A stretch of DNA of 13,733 nt, from assembly GCA_005790265.1 (NCBI GenBank), contig SXVE01000399.1, positions 1 to 13,733 on the forward strand, written 5' to 3'. The notes beneath the pieces were generated by a model. The model was not told the origin of the DNA. It searched no databases and was given only the letters and a program-made list of their open reading frames with translations. Of this stretch, positions 4,987 to 11,527 are shown one piece after another; position 1 is the stretch's first letter, and the number at the start of each line of letters is the position of its first letter. The stretch comes from Acidobacteriota bacterium (lineage in GTDB: Bacteria > Acidobacteriota > Blastocatellia > Pyrinomonadales > Pyrinomonadaceae). A program made the position numbers and the translations under genes.

Positions 4987-7900
4987 TCATTTAATCTGGG
5001 CTACAAAATTCAATTCGTTCAATTCTTCAGTCGCAATGATTGCCTGCGGCGTAAAACTGAAGCGTTTGTGTTGCGATCTGATAACGTAAATTGTTCCTGC
5101 CTGAACTTTTTCAAAGTGATAAAAGCCGAAAGGATTGGTATGAGCGATTCTCGTATCTCCGCTTGCGTCCGTTATAGAAATAAGCATTCCCGAAATGCCT
5201 CGACCGGACGAACCGACGATTCTGCCGCTAATGTTTACCGCCGCCGCCGTCGGAGCGAGCAGCGTGATGACTTCGCCGCCGGTGAAATTTCCGTTGCCGA
5301 TTCCGGTTCCGCCGAGCCGATTGTTAGCAGCATCGGTAATTGTGTCGTCATCAATCACGTCAAGCCTGACGGTTCCCGCGCCGGTTCCGCGATTGATGCT
5401 CACAGTGCGGCTCGAACCGCTGCCGGAAACACTCGAAATAGCCGCGCCGCTGACGCTTCCGGTCGTCGTCAACACAAAATCACCCGCGTCAACGCCGGTG
5501 ACCGGCTTGCTGAAAACGACGGCGACATCAACGGTTGAGGTCAAAGCCGCCGATCTGTTCTGATTATCGGGAACGCGCGCAATCGAAGTGACAATCGGCG
5601 CGACGGCTGCCGGATAGCAAACGCCGAATGAATTGGCGGCGGCAATCGCTTTGATTTCAACCGGCGAAAGCGCGCGGCTAAATGCCTGCACTTCATCAAT
5701 TGCGCCCCTGAACAACGCGCCGGAATCGGCAGCGTTTAAGTTATGAAAGCCGATCCAAAAGGCATCCCACTCTTCCGCCGCGCCCTGCGTAAAATTGTAG
5801 TCGTCAACCAAATCTCCGTTGACATAAGTTTTAACGTTGCCCGAAGTGTACACGACAGCGATGTGATACCATTCGCCGGCATTAAACGAAACGTCCGGAA
5901 CGACGCGAAAGCCGTCATTATACTCGACCTTTAACTGCGAACCGCCCGGAAATACGTTAAGACCGAAACCGTGTCCGTAAAATCCGACGCGGTCGGTGCT
6001 GACGACGTTATTCGGAAAATCGGCGGCATCGTTGCGAAGCGCGGGTTTGACCCACGCCGCATAAGTTGACGGCAGAGTATTGGCGGGCGTCAGCGAAGTT
6101 AAAACCCGCCCGCTGCCGTCAAAACTGTATGCGCGTCCGAATCTTCCCTGAATAAAATTAACGCCGCCGTAGATTTCGCCGGCGCGATTCGCATCGGCGT
6201 AATTTACGGGAACGTTTTCATTCGCCGCATACCAGTGATTCATCTCAATGGGCGCGGCGAAACACTGTTCCGTTTCGCATCCGGCGTCGTTGACCGAAAC
6301 TCCGCTTGCGGTGTTCGGGCAGGCATCGAAAGAATCGGTCACGCCGTCGCCGTCTGCGTCCGGCAAAGCGAGCGTGACGATGTTGTCCGTACTCGTTGAA
6401 GCGCTGTTTGAAACCGAGATCGTGCCGGTGACGGCGTTTACCGGAATGCTGACCGAAAGCGCGCCGTTGCGCCGCGTGTTTTGCGTGCCGACGCTAATCT
6501 GATAATCCGCGCCGCTGCCGGTGACGGTTATTTGATCGTTAAAGTCGCCGACTGCCGTGCCGCCGATGATTATGTCGCCAGCGTCGAATCCGGTGACGGG
6601 TTCGCTGAATCTGACAGTGAAATTGACCGGCGAAGCCGCGGCAGGATCGCTCTGCGTTTCCGCTTGATCGGCAGTGACGGTCGCCGGAATTCTGGAGCGA
6701 ACCGTCACGCTGCGCGGCTCATAGGAAACGTTTCGCGGCGTTCCGCCGACGATTTGCCGCAGCGTGTAGGCGTGAATTCCGGCTGGCACAACTCCTTCAT
6801 CCGTGACGACGCCTTCGCCGTTTGCCGCGGTTGTTGCTGCTCCGACGACCGCGCCGTCGCGCAGCAGTTGAATTTCCGCGTTCGGATCGGCGAAATAAGC
6901 GAACTTTAAGTTCGTGTCAATGCTCGTAACGTCGTCGCAGGAACTGGCGCCGTCGTCGCTCGACGAATAAAGGTTCGGCGCGTCAAGCGTCGGCGGCGCG
7001 GTTGCATCCGGAACAATCACGGTAAAAACGGTACGCACGCCACTCGCGGAAACCGTCGTCCAGGTGTAAGTTTCGTCGGCGTTCGGCACGTAATCAACGT
7101 AGCCGCCGTATTGAAAGTCAATGCGAAAAGTCGAGTGTCGCGGGAAAGAAACGATTTTTGTGCCGTAATAAAAGCTGTCGTCGGCGGCATTATAGGTAAA
7201 GCGTTCGCGCGAATTGATAAGCATCGAGATGCCGACCGGACGCGAAATGCCGAGGCTTCCGACGTTTGCGAGATATAATGTGGCGGCAAATGAGCTGTCG
7301 CGCGCGCCGGCGAACAAAAACTCGGTCGGTTGATTGAAAAGCCGGTGAATCCGCCCGTTAAAGCTGACCGCTTGGTATTGCGTGTAGCGACCGTCAAGCA
7401 TCGTGATCGGCGGAAGTTCTCCTAGATCATTTCTTAAAGACGAATTTTGCGCGCAGGGATCGGTGCCGCCGGACGCGCGCGGCAGAAAACCCTCGCTCAC
7501 TAATGCGTTCGACGGCGTAGCGAGCTCTACTCTCATCGCCAGACTTTTAACGGCTAAATCGTAAACTTCGCCGCTCGTAAAATTTCCGTTGCCCGCGCCC
7601 GCGCCGCCGAGCGTTTCGCCGCCCGCGCCGGTGATCGAATCGTCATCGGTCAAATCGAGTCGCAGCGTTCCGGCTTTCGTCCCCAAAGTTCCCCAAGTTC
7701 CCGTATAAACGGCGATTGTATAAGTCGCGCCGCTGCCCGCAACGCTCAAAACGCGCGGCAGCGAAAGCGGCGAGTTCGGCGGCGATTGAATGATGTCGCC
7801 GGTCGTCGTCAAAGCAAAATCGCTCGCCTCAACGCCCGTCACGGCTTCGGTAAACGTCACAGTGTAATTAACCGTGTGATGCCAGCGCGACGGATTGCCG

Positions 7901-8070
7901 CTCGCGCGCGTGATTGAAACAACGCTCGGAGTAGTTACGACAAACAAATTTTCAGGTGCCGCTAAAAACGAGAATAATCCGTTTCGTTTGATTGTTTGAG
8001 AATTTATTTTAATGGCTGAAAACGCCGCGATCGTCAAAAATACCAACACGTACAATTTCACTTTCCGCAT
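4987..8070 (-). CDS. Large secreted multidomain protein (Ig-like, thrombospondin type 3, LamG, carboxypeptidase-regulatory-like)
   Basis: Predicted exported protein of 1027 residues; the biological role is unknown, with carbohydrate binding or adhesion inferred from the modules. A signal peptide is visible (MRKVK, then a hydrophobic core 6-20; cleavage probably near residue 24). Ig-like repeats of the V-x-F-x-E/K-P/A-V-T-G-x-x-A-x-D type lie at about 46-173, 461-567 (diverged) and 825-938; the first and third share the ending L-G-G-x-G-x-G-N-G-N-F-T-x-G-E-V. Another Ig-like stretch is at about 362-458. A thrombospondin-type-3 calcium motif D-A-D-G-D-G-V-T-D-S-F-D-A-C-P-N is at 571-586. A LamG jelly-roll spans about 605-818 (AGEWYHIAVVY, then GAIDEVQAFSRALSPVEI). 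The C-terminus (945-1027) is a carboxypeptidase-regulatory-like beta module. Residues 175-360 are unassigned. No LPXTG, PEP-CTERM or membrane anchor is seen. Confidence 0.9.
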   Translation of the reverse strand: MRKVKLYVLVFLTIAAFSAIKINSQTIKRNGLFSFLAAPENLFVVTTPSVVSITRASGNPSRWHHTVNYTVTFTEAVTGVEASDFALTTTGDIIQSPPNSPLSLPRVLSVAGSGATYTIAVYTGTWGTLGTKAGTLRLDLTDDDSITGAGGETLGGAGAGNGNFTSGEVYDLAVKSLAMRVELATPSNALVSEGFLPRASGGTDPCAQNSSLRNDLGELPPITMLDGRYTQYQAVSFNGRIHRLFNQPTEFLFAGARDSSFAATLYLANVGSLGISRPVGISMLINSRERFTYNAADDSFYYGTKIVSFPRHSTFRIDFQYGGYVDYVPNADETYTWTTVSASGVRTVFTVIVPDATAPPTLDAPNLYSSSDDGASSCDDVTSIDTNLKFAYFADPNAEIQLLRDGAVVGAATTAANGEGVVTDEGVVPAGIHAYTLRQIVGGTPRNVSYEPRSVTVRSRIPATVTADQAETQSDPAAASPVNFTVRFSEPVTGFDAGDIIIGGTAVGDFNDQITVTGSGADYQISVGTQNTRRNGALSVSIPVNAVTGTISVSNSASTSTDNIVTLALPDADGDGVTDSFDACPNTASGVSVNDAGCETEQCFAAPIEMNHWYAANENVPVNYADANRAGEIYGGVNFIQGRFGRAYSFDGSGRVLTSLTPANTLPSTYAAWVKPALRNDAADFPNNVVSTDRVGFYGHGFGLNVFPGGSQLKVEYNDGFRVVPDVSFNAGEWYHIAVVYTSGNVKTYVNGDLVDDYNFTQGAAEEWDAFWIGFHNLNAADSGALFRGAIDEVQAFSRALSPVEIKAIAAANSFGVCYPAAVAPIVTSIARVPDNQNRSAALTSTVDVAVVFSKPVTGVDAGDFVLTTTGSVSGAAISSVSGSGSSRTVSINRGTGAGTVRLDVIDDDTITDAANNRLGGTGIGNGNFTGGEVITLLAPTAAAVNISGRIVGSSGRGISGMLISITDASGDTRIAHTNPFGFYHFEKVQAGTIYVIRSQHKRFSFTPQAIIATEELNELNFVAQIK

Positions 8071-8085
8071 AAATTAATAACGCCG

Positions 8086-8114
8086 ATTATCTTTAAAGTT
8101 TTCTGAATGTGCAA
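8086..8114 (-). promoter_or_regulatory. Sigma-70-like promoter for the large secreted protein
   Basis: On the - strand, TTGCAC (8114-8109) and GATAAT (8091-8086) are separated by exactly 17 bases. Transcription would begin near 8079, leaving only about nine bases before the ATG at 8070. The mRNA would thus be nearly leaderless, in keeping with the lack of a Shine-Dalgarno sequence. Prediction from sequence only. Confidence 0.6.
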
Positions 8115-8118
8115 TACG

Positions 8119-8148
8119 TTGCTTTAAGGTGAAAAACTCAAATATACT
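8119..8148 (+). promoter_or_regulatory. Sigma-70-like promoter for the winged-helix/TPR regulator
   Basis: TTGCTT (8119-8124) and TATACT (8143-8148) are 18 bases apart, predicting a start near 8155 and a leader of about 43 bases. The -35 element lies four bases from the -35 element of the divergent promoter, so one bound protein could affect both directions. Confidence 0.5.
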
Positions 8149-8157
8149 ATCTAATCT

Positions 8158-8183
8158 TTGAGAAAAATCTCAATTTTTCTCAA
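8158..8183. promoter_or_regulatory. 26-bp palindrome at the start of the regulator transcript, possible operator
   Basis: TTGAGAAAAA (8158-8167) and TTTTTCTCAA (8174-8183) are perfect inverted repeats around TCTCAA. The centre itself continues the symmetry, since TTGAGA AAAA TCTCAA (8158-8173) is a second, nested palindrome. It sits just downstream of the predicted start site of the regulator gene. It could be a binding site for autoregulation or an RNA hairpin in the leader. Function is inferred. Confidence 0.5.
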
Positions 8184-8197
8184 TTTTCCGTTTGCGT

Positions 8198-9541
8198 ATG
8201 TCTGAAGAATCTTCCTACAAATTCGGCGATTTTTGTTTCAATATCAAAAAAAGGCGGCTTCTGTGCGGCGATGAAGTCGTTGCGCTGCCTCCGAAAGCAA
8301 TCGAAGCGCTCGAAATCTTTCTGAAAAATCCCGGAAGAATCATCGAAAAGCGCGAACTGATGACCGCGCTCTGGTCGGATGTCGTCGTTTCCGAATCAAA
8401 TCTGACGCAGACGATTTATCTTTTGCGCAGAGCCACAAGCGGAGCCGATGGGCATCTTATCGAAAACATTTCCAAACGCGGCTATCGTTTCACCGGCGAA
8501 GTCAGAAAATCAGAAAACGGACAGGCTGAAGGCTTAAACGGCAAATCTTCGTTTTCGGAATACGAAGATGCTTATGAGGAATACTTAAAAGCGAAGAATT
8601 TTCGTCTTCTGCACACCGCAGAAGGATTTGAAAAAGCTTTTTTCCACGCGCGGCGTGCCGTTGAAATCAATCCCGATTTCGCGCCCGCGCACATCGAGAT
8701 CGCCGCTTGTTACGAATTGCTGCGCTTATACGGCGCAATGCCCGCCGCCGAAGCCGTTCCGCAGATAAAAGCAGCGCTGGCAACGGCGCTCCGGCTCGAC
8801 GAAAATGCGGCGGAAGCGCTTGTCATTCTCGGTTCGATCAAAACGTTTCACGATTGGGAATTCGACGAAGCCGAAACCGCGCTGAAAAAAGCCGTCGAGC
8901 TGAAACCCGACAATGTCGAGGCTTTTACCGTTTACAACGAGCTTTTGATCGCGCTCGAAAGATTTGAAGAAGCGGAAGAAATTCTGCGCCGTGCTTTGGA
9001 ACTCGATCCGCTTTCGCTGATTCTGCCGGTTTCGCTGGCGCGTCTTTATTATTACTGGCGAAAATTCGACGAGGCGCTCGCGTGTCTTCAGCCGGTTATC
9101 GAAAAAGACCCGAATTTCAGTCCGGCACTGCTGACGTTCGGAAACATTTACGAAGCGCAGAACGAGAGTTTTCGCGCGACGACCGCGCTGCTCAAAGTAG
9201 CCGAACGAAACGACATCGCCCGTCAATGGGCGTTGGTCGGTCTGGGGCGAATTTACGCGATGACCGGACTTAAAACCGAAGCGATTAAAGTTTTAGAAGA
9301 GCTGCTCCGGCTATCGGAAGCCAATCACATCAGCCCGTATACGGTCGCCGCGCTTTACGAAGCTCTTGACGAGCAAGACCGAGTTTTTGAATGGCTGCGA
9401 AAAGCTTTCGACGAGCGGACGAACCAGCTTATCCATCTGAAGGTTGACCCGCATTTCGATAAAGTTCGCGACGATGTCAGATTCGACGAATTGCTGAAAA
9501 AGCTGCGTCTTTTGCCGGATGACAGTGAAAAAAAAGATTGA
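8198..9541 (+). CDS. Transcriptional regulator: PhoB/CadC-type winged helix fused to TPR repeats
   Basis: Cytoplasmic DNA-binding regulator of 447 residues; the ligand or partner is unknown. Residues 6-101 form an OmpR/PhoB-type winged helix (YKFGDFCFN at the start, LPPKAIEAL, the helix VSESNLTQTIYLLRRA, and the wing ISKRGYRFTGEV). There is no response-regulator receiver domain and no transmembrane segment, unlike CadC. A linker (about 102-120) leads to helical TPR repeats (about 125-410), with the classic ending A-V-E-L-K-P-D-N near 232-239 and A-L-E-L-D-P at 266-271. The C-terminal block VDPHFDKVRDDVRFDELLKK (416-435) recurs in proteins of this type. A TTG six bases upstream is in frame, but the ATG at 8198 fits better. 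The gene is divergent from the secreted mosaic protein, which is a natural candidate target. Confidence 0.9.
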   Translation: MSEESSYKFGDFCFNIKKRRLLCGDEVVALPPKAIEALEIFLKNPGRIIEKRELMTALWSDVVVSESNLTQTIYLLRRATSGADGHLIENISKRGYRFTGEVRKSENGQAEGLNGKSSFSEYEDAYEEYLKAKNFRLLHTAEGFEKAFFHARRAVEINPDFAPAHIEIAACYELLRLYGAMPAAEAVPQIKAALATALRLDENAAEALVILGSIKTFHDWEFDEAETALKKAVELKPDNVEAFTVYNELLIALERFEEAEEILRRALELDPLSLILPVSLARLYYYWRKFDEALACLQPVIEKDPNFSPALLTFGNIYEAQNESFRATTALLKVAERNDIARQWALVGLGRIYAMTGLKTEAIKVLEELLRLSEANHISPYTVAALYEALDEQDRVFEWLRKAFDERTNQLIHLKVDPHFDKVRDDVRFDELLKKLRLLPDDSEKKD

Positions 9542-9616
9542 AAAACAGAATAAAACTCGCTTTCGACCGATCAAATTTTTCGCCATTGAAGCAGTAGAAA
9601 AAGAGACCCGAGACGA

Positions 9617-9669
9617 AATGACAGCGAAAAGCGATTAATTCGCAGCGCAAAAGTTTCCACGCTGTCATT
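9617..9669 (+). repeat. Stem-loop downstream of the regulator gene, overlapping the right 26-bp repeat
   Basis: AATGACAGCG (9617-9626) is perfectly complementary to CGCTGTCATT (9660-9669). The 33-base loop contains a small inner palindrome (GCGA, then TCGC, at 9631-9643). The right arm is the inner end of the 26-bp repeat, so part of that repeat is present a second time in opposite orientation here. No T-tract follows directly. Confidence 0.5.
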
Positions 9670-9684
9670 ACACTCTGAAACTAA
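9659..9684 (-). repeat. 26-bp repeat, right copy of the inverted pair
   Basis: Read on the - strand it starts TTAGTTTCAGAGTGT and continues AATGACAGCGT, matching 24 of 26 bases of 4651-4676. The flanking six outer bases also agree apart from transitions. It lies 118 bases after the regulator stop codon and faces the left copy, so the pair encloses the relic, the secreted protein gene and the regulator gene. Confidence 0.7.
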
Positions 9685-9711
9685 GTATTTGCTTAAACTT
9701 ATATTTAGTAG

Positions 9712-9798
9712 AACAGCCGCAAAAATGCTCAAAAAACAAAATAAAAGCGGCGAATAATTTTTTGTGTTTTCTGCGAATCTTTGCGGCTGTTTTTTTTT
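9712..9798. terminator. Long inverted repeat with T-run; terminator between convergent genes
   Basis: AACAGCCGCAAA (9712-9723) and TTTGCGGCTGTT (9780-9791) are perfect 12-bp arms. Inside, the halves continue to resemble each other (A-rich CAAAAAACAAAAT on one side, its T-rich complement on the other, plus GCGGCGAAT). The right arm runs directly into a run of nine T (9790-9798), which would serve as an intrinsic terminator for the regulator gene on the + strand. On the - strand the stem closes the transcript of the hydrolase gene. The repeat fills the spacer between the two convergent genes. Confidence 0.7.
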
Positions 9799-10627
9799 AA
9801 AATCCAATCCAATCAGTCGGTTCTTTGTGATGCGAAAGCGTGATTTTTGTTTCCGCTTTGAACAATGACGGGCGCATTTGCAGAGCGGTTTGCGCCATCA
9901 GACGGGCGAGATGCGGTTCGTTGGCGCGCTGGGAAAGATGCGCGAGAACGATGTGCCGCGCCGCGCCGTCGAATTCGTGGGTCAGCCATTCGGACAAATC
10001 TTCGTTCGATAAATGTCCGGTGCGCGCCATAATTCTTTGTTTCAAATCCCAACTGTAAAGCGGACAGGCACGCAGCATATCGCGGCTGTGATTCGATTCG
10101 ATGACAATCGCGTCGCAGCCCTGAAGTTTTTCCTTGACGAGCGTCGTCAGACAGCCCAAATCGGTCAAAGTCGCAACGCGCACGCCGTCGTTAACGGCGA
10201 CGAAACCGAAATTGTCCGCCGCGTCGTGCGGCACGCTGAACGGTTCAAAATCAATGTCGCCGATGCGGAAATCAACGCTCGACTCGATTTTTTCGATACG
10301 ATTTTTCAGCGCGTCGCGTCGTTTAACGGCTTCGCTCGCCACGTCTTTAACGTTTTTGCGCGTCGTGTAGTAGGAATTTTCCGTCGCTTCCGAGATGTAA
10401 ACCTGACAATCAACCGATTTCAAAAAAACGCGCAGACCGCACGCGTGATCAGAATGTTCGTGCGTGATGATAATCGCGTTCAAATCGGCGCAGTCAACGC
10501 CGACTTGCGCCATCCGCCGCAAAGTTTCCTTCGCGCTCAAACCGCAGTCAACGAGAACTTTTGTTTTTTCGGTGCAGATTAAAACGGCGTTGCCGGTCGA
10601 GCCGCTGCCGAGAACGGTTAATTTCAT
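9797..10627 (-). CDS. Metallo-beta-lactamase-fold hydrolase, YycJ/WalJ-like
   Basis: A 276-residue metal-dependent hydrolase of the YycJ/WalJ type; relatives are proposed nucleases, but the substrate here is unknown. It begins MKLTVLGSGSTGNAVLI, a typical family start. Metal-ligand motifs are visible: T-H-E-H-S-D-H at 55-61, H134 (VPHDA), D156 (LTDLGC) and the later S-N-H-S (178-181) and L-A-H-L-S. No signal peptide is seen, so it is cytoplasmic. A TTG three codons upstream is in frame, but the ATG at 10627 gives the family N-terminus and is preferred. It lies 23 bases after the short-chain dehydrogenase gene on the same strand, so the two are probably co-transcribed, with the long inverted repeat as the end of the transcript. 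Confidence 0.9.
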   Translation of the reverse strand: MKLTVLGSGSTGNAVLICTEKTKVLVDCGLSAKETLRRMAQVGVDCADLNAIIITHEHSDHACGLRVFLKSVDCQVYISEATENSYYTTRKNVKDVASEAVKRRDALKNRIEKIESSVDFRIGDIDFEPFSVPHDAADNFGFVAVNDGVRVATLTDLGCLTTLVKEKLQGCDAIVIESNHSRDMLRACPLYSWDLKQRIMARTGHLSNEDLSEWLTHEFDGAARHIVLAHLSQRANEPHLARLMAQTALQMRPSLFKAETKITLSHHKEPTDWIGF

Positions 10628-10650
10628 TTCAGCCAATACTTATTTCTTTT

Positions 10651-11430
10651 TTATTTCTTTTCGATTTTCGGGCGCAGAACATTTCCGATGGTTTTCGTAA
10701 TCAATTGGTTGGGCGCGAATGTTCCTAAAACCGCGCCCGCGTAATTCGTCCAGCCGGAAATAACCGACGCTTTTTTGTTTTTGACGGCTTTGAGCGCCGT
10801 CTCAACGACTGCTTCGGGCGACTGCATTCCTTTAACCTGCAACGGTTTAGCGTCGGCGACGTTAAAGAAATTCGTGTCCGTCGGTCCCGGACAAAGCGCG
10901 GTCACGGTAATATTGTGCGGGCGATTTTCTTCGGCAATCGCCTCGGAAAATGAGCGAACAAACGCTTTGGTCGCCGCATAAGTCGCCATAAACGGCACGG
11001 GCTGGAAACCGGCGGTCGAAGCGACGTTGATAATCGTTCCGCTTTTTCGCGCGCGCATTCCGTGCAAAAAACGATGCGTGAGCGCGACCAGAACCGAAAC
11101 GTTAAGATTAATCATTTCCAGTTCGCGTTCCAGATCCATCTGGGAAAATTCGCCCATCGAACCGAAACCGGCGTTATTAATCAACCATTCGACTTCCATT
11201 TGATGACGCTCGGCTTCGGCGTAAACTTTGCGGTCGGCGTCGTCGTCGTTAAGATCGAGCGCAAGATAATGCGCGGTAATTTGATGTTCGAGCATCAATT
11301 CATCACACAATTCGTGAAGTCTTTTTTCGGTACGCGCAATTAGAAAAAGATTGTGTTTTTCCGCCGCCAGACGCCGCGCGAACGCTTCACCGATTCCGCC
11401 GGATGCGCCTGTAATAAGTGTAACCTTCAT
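10651..11430 (-). CDS. Short-chain dehydrogenase/reductase, classical SDR
   Basis: NAD(P)-dependent oxidoreductase of 259 residues with an unknown substrate. The cofactor motif T-G-A-S-G-G-I-G is at 7-14 and the structural NNAG at 85-88. The catalytic Ser-Tyr-Lys set is S138, Y151 and K155 (Y-A-A-T-K), and the P-G-P-T segment is at 181-184. An Arg after the second beta-strand (IARTEKR) suggests NADPH preference, which is inference. Length is typical for a cytosolic SDR of the DltE/YqjQ-like group; a hydrophobic stretch near 226-240 is not clearly a membrane anchor. Start at the ATG at 11430, which places the first beta-strand at residues 2-6. No Shine-Dalgarno sequence is seen. Likely co-transcribed with the downstream hydrolase gene. 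Confidence 0.93.
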   Translation of the reverse strand: MKVTLITGASGGIGEAFARRLAAEKHNLFLIARTEKRLHELCDELMLEHQITAHYLALDLNDDDADRKVYAEAERHQMEVEWLINNAGFGSMGEFSQMDLERELEMINLNVSVLVALTHRFLHGMRARKSGTIINVASTAGFQPVPFMATYAATKAFVRSFSEAIAEENRPHNITVTALCPGPTDTNFFNVADAKPLQVKGMQSPEAVVETALKAVKNKKASVISGWTNYAGAVLGTFAPNQLITKTIGNVLRPKIEKK

Positions 11431-11456
11431 AAATTGAGCGAGACGAGAATTTGAAC

Positions 11457-11493
11457 GATTCGGTTTCCGAACGCTAATTTCAGAAACCGAATC
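11457..11493. repeat. Perfect 11-bp inverted repeat between the beta-propeller gene and the SDR gene
   Basis: GATTCGGTTTC (11457-11467) and GAAACCGAATC (11483-11493) enclose a 15-base loop. On the - strand it follows the stop of the beta-propeller gene by 34 bases and precedes the SDR ATG by 26 bases. No T-tract follows, so it may be a binding site, an RNA processing element or a weak terminator. A short AAAAAG/CTTTTT pair sits nearby at 11500-11515. Confidence 0.55.
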
Positions 11494-11527
11494 AAATCGA
11501 AAAAGCGTCTTTTTTAATCAAATTCGC

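Noticed and set aside
5068..5538. Open frame on the + strand within the secreted protein gene
   Set aside because: Arg/Asp/Ser-rich shadow product with no domain; the - strand frame has signal peptide and modules.
10628..10636. TTG start three codons upstream of the hydrolase
   Set aside because: The internal ATG gives the family-typical M-K-L-T-V-L-G-S-G-S start.
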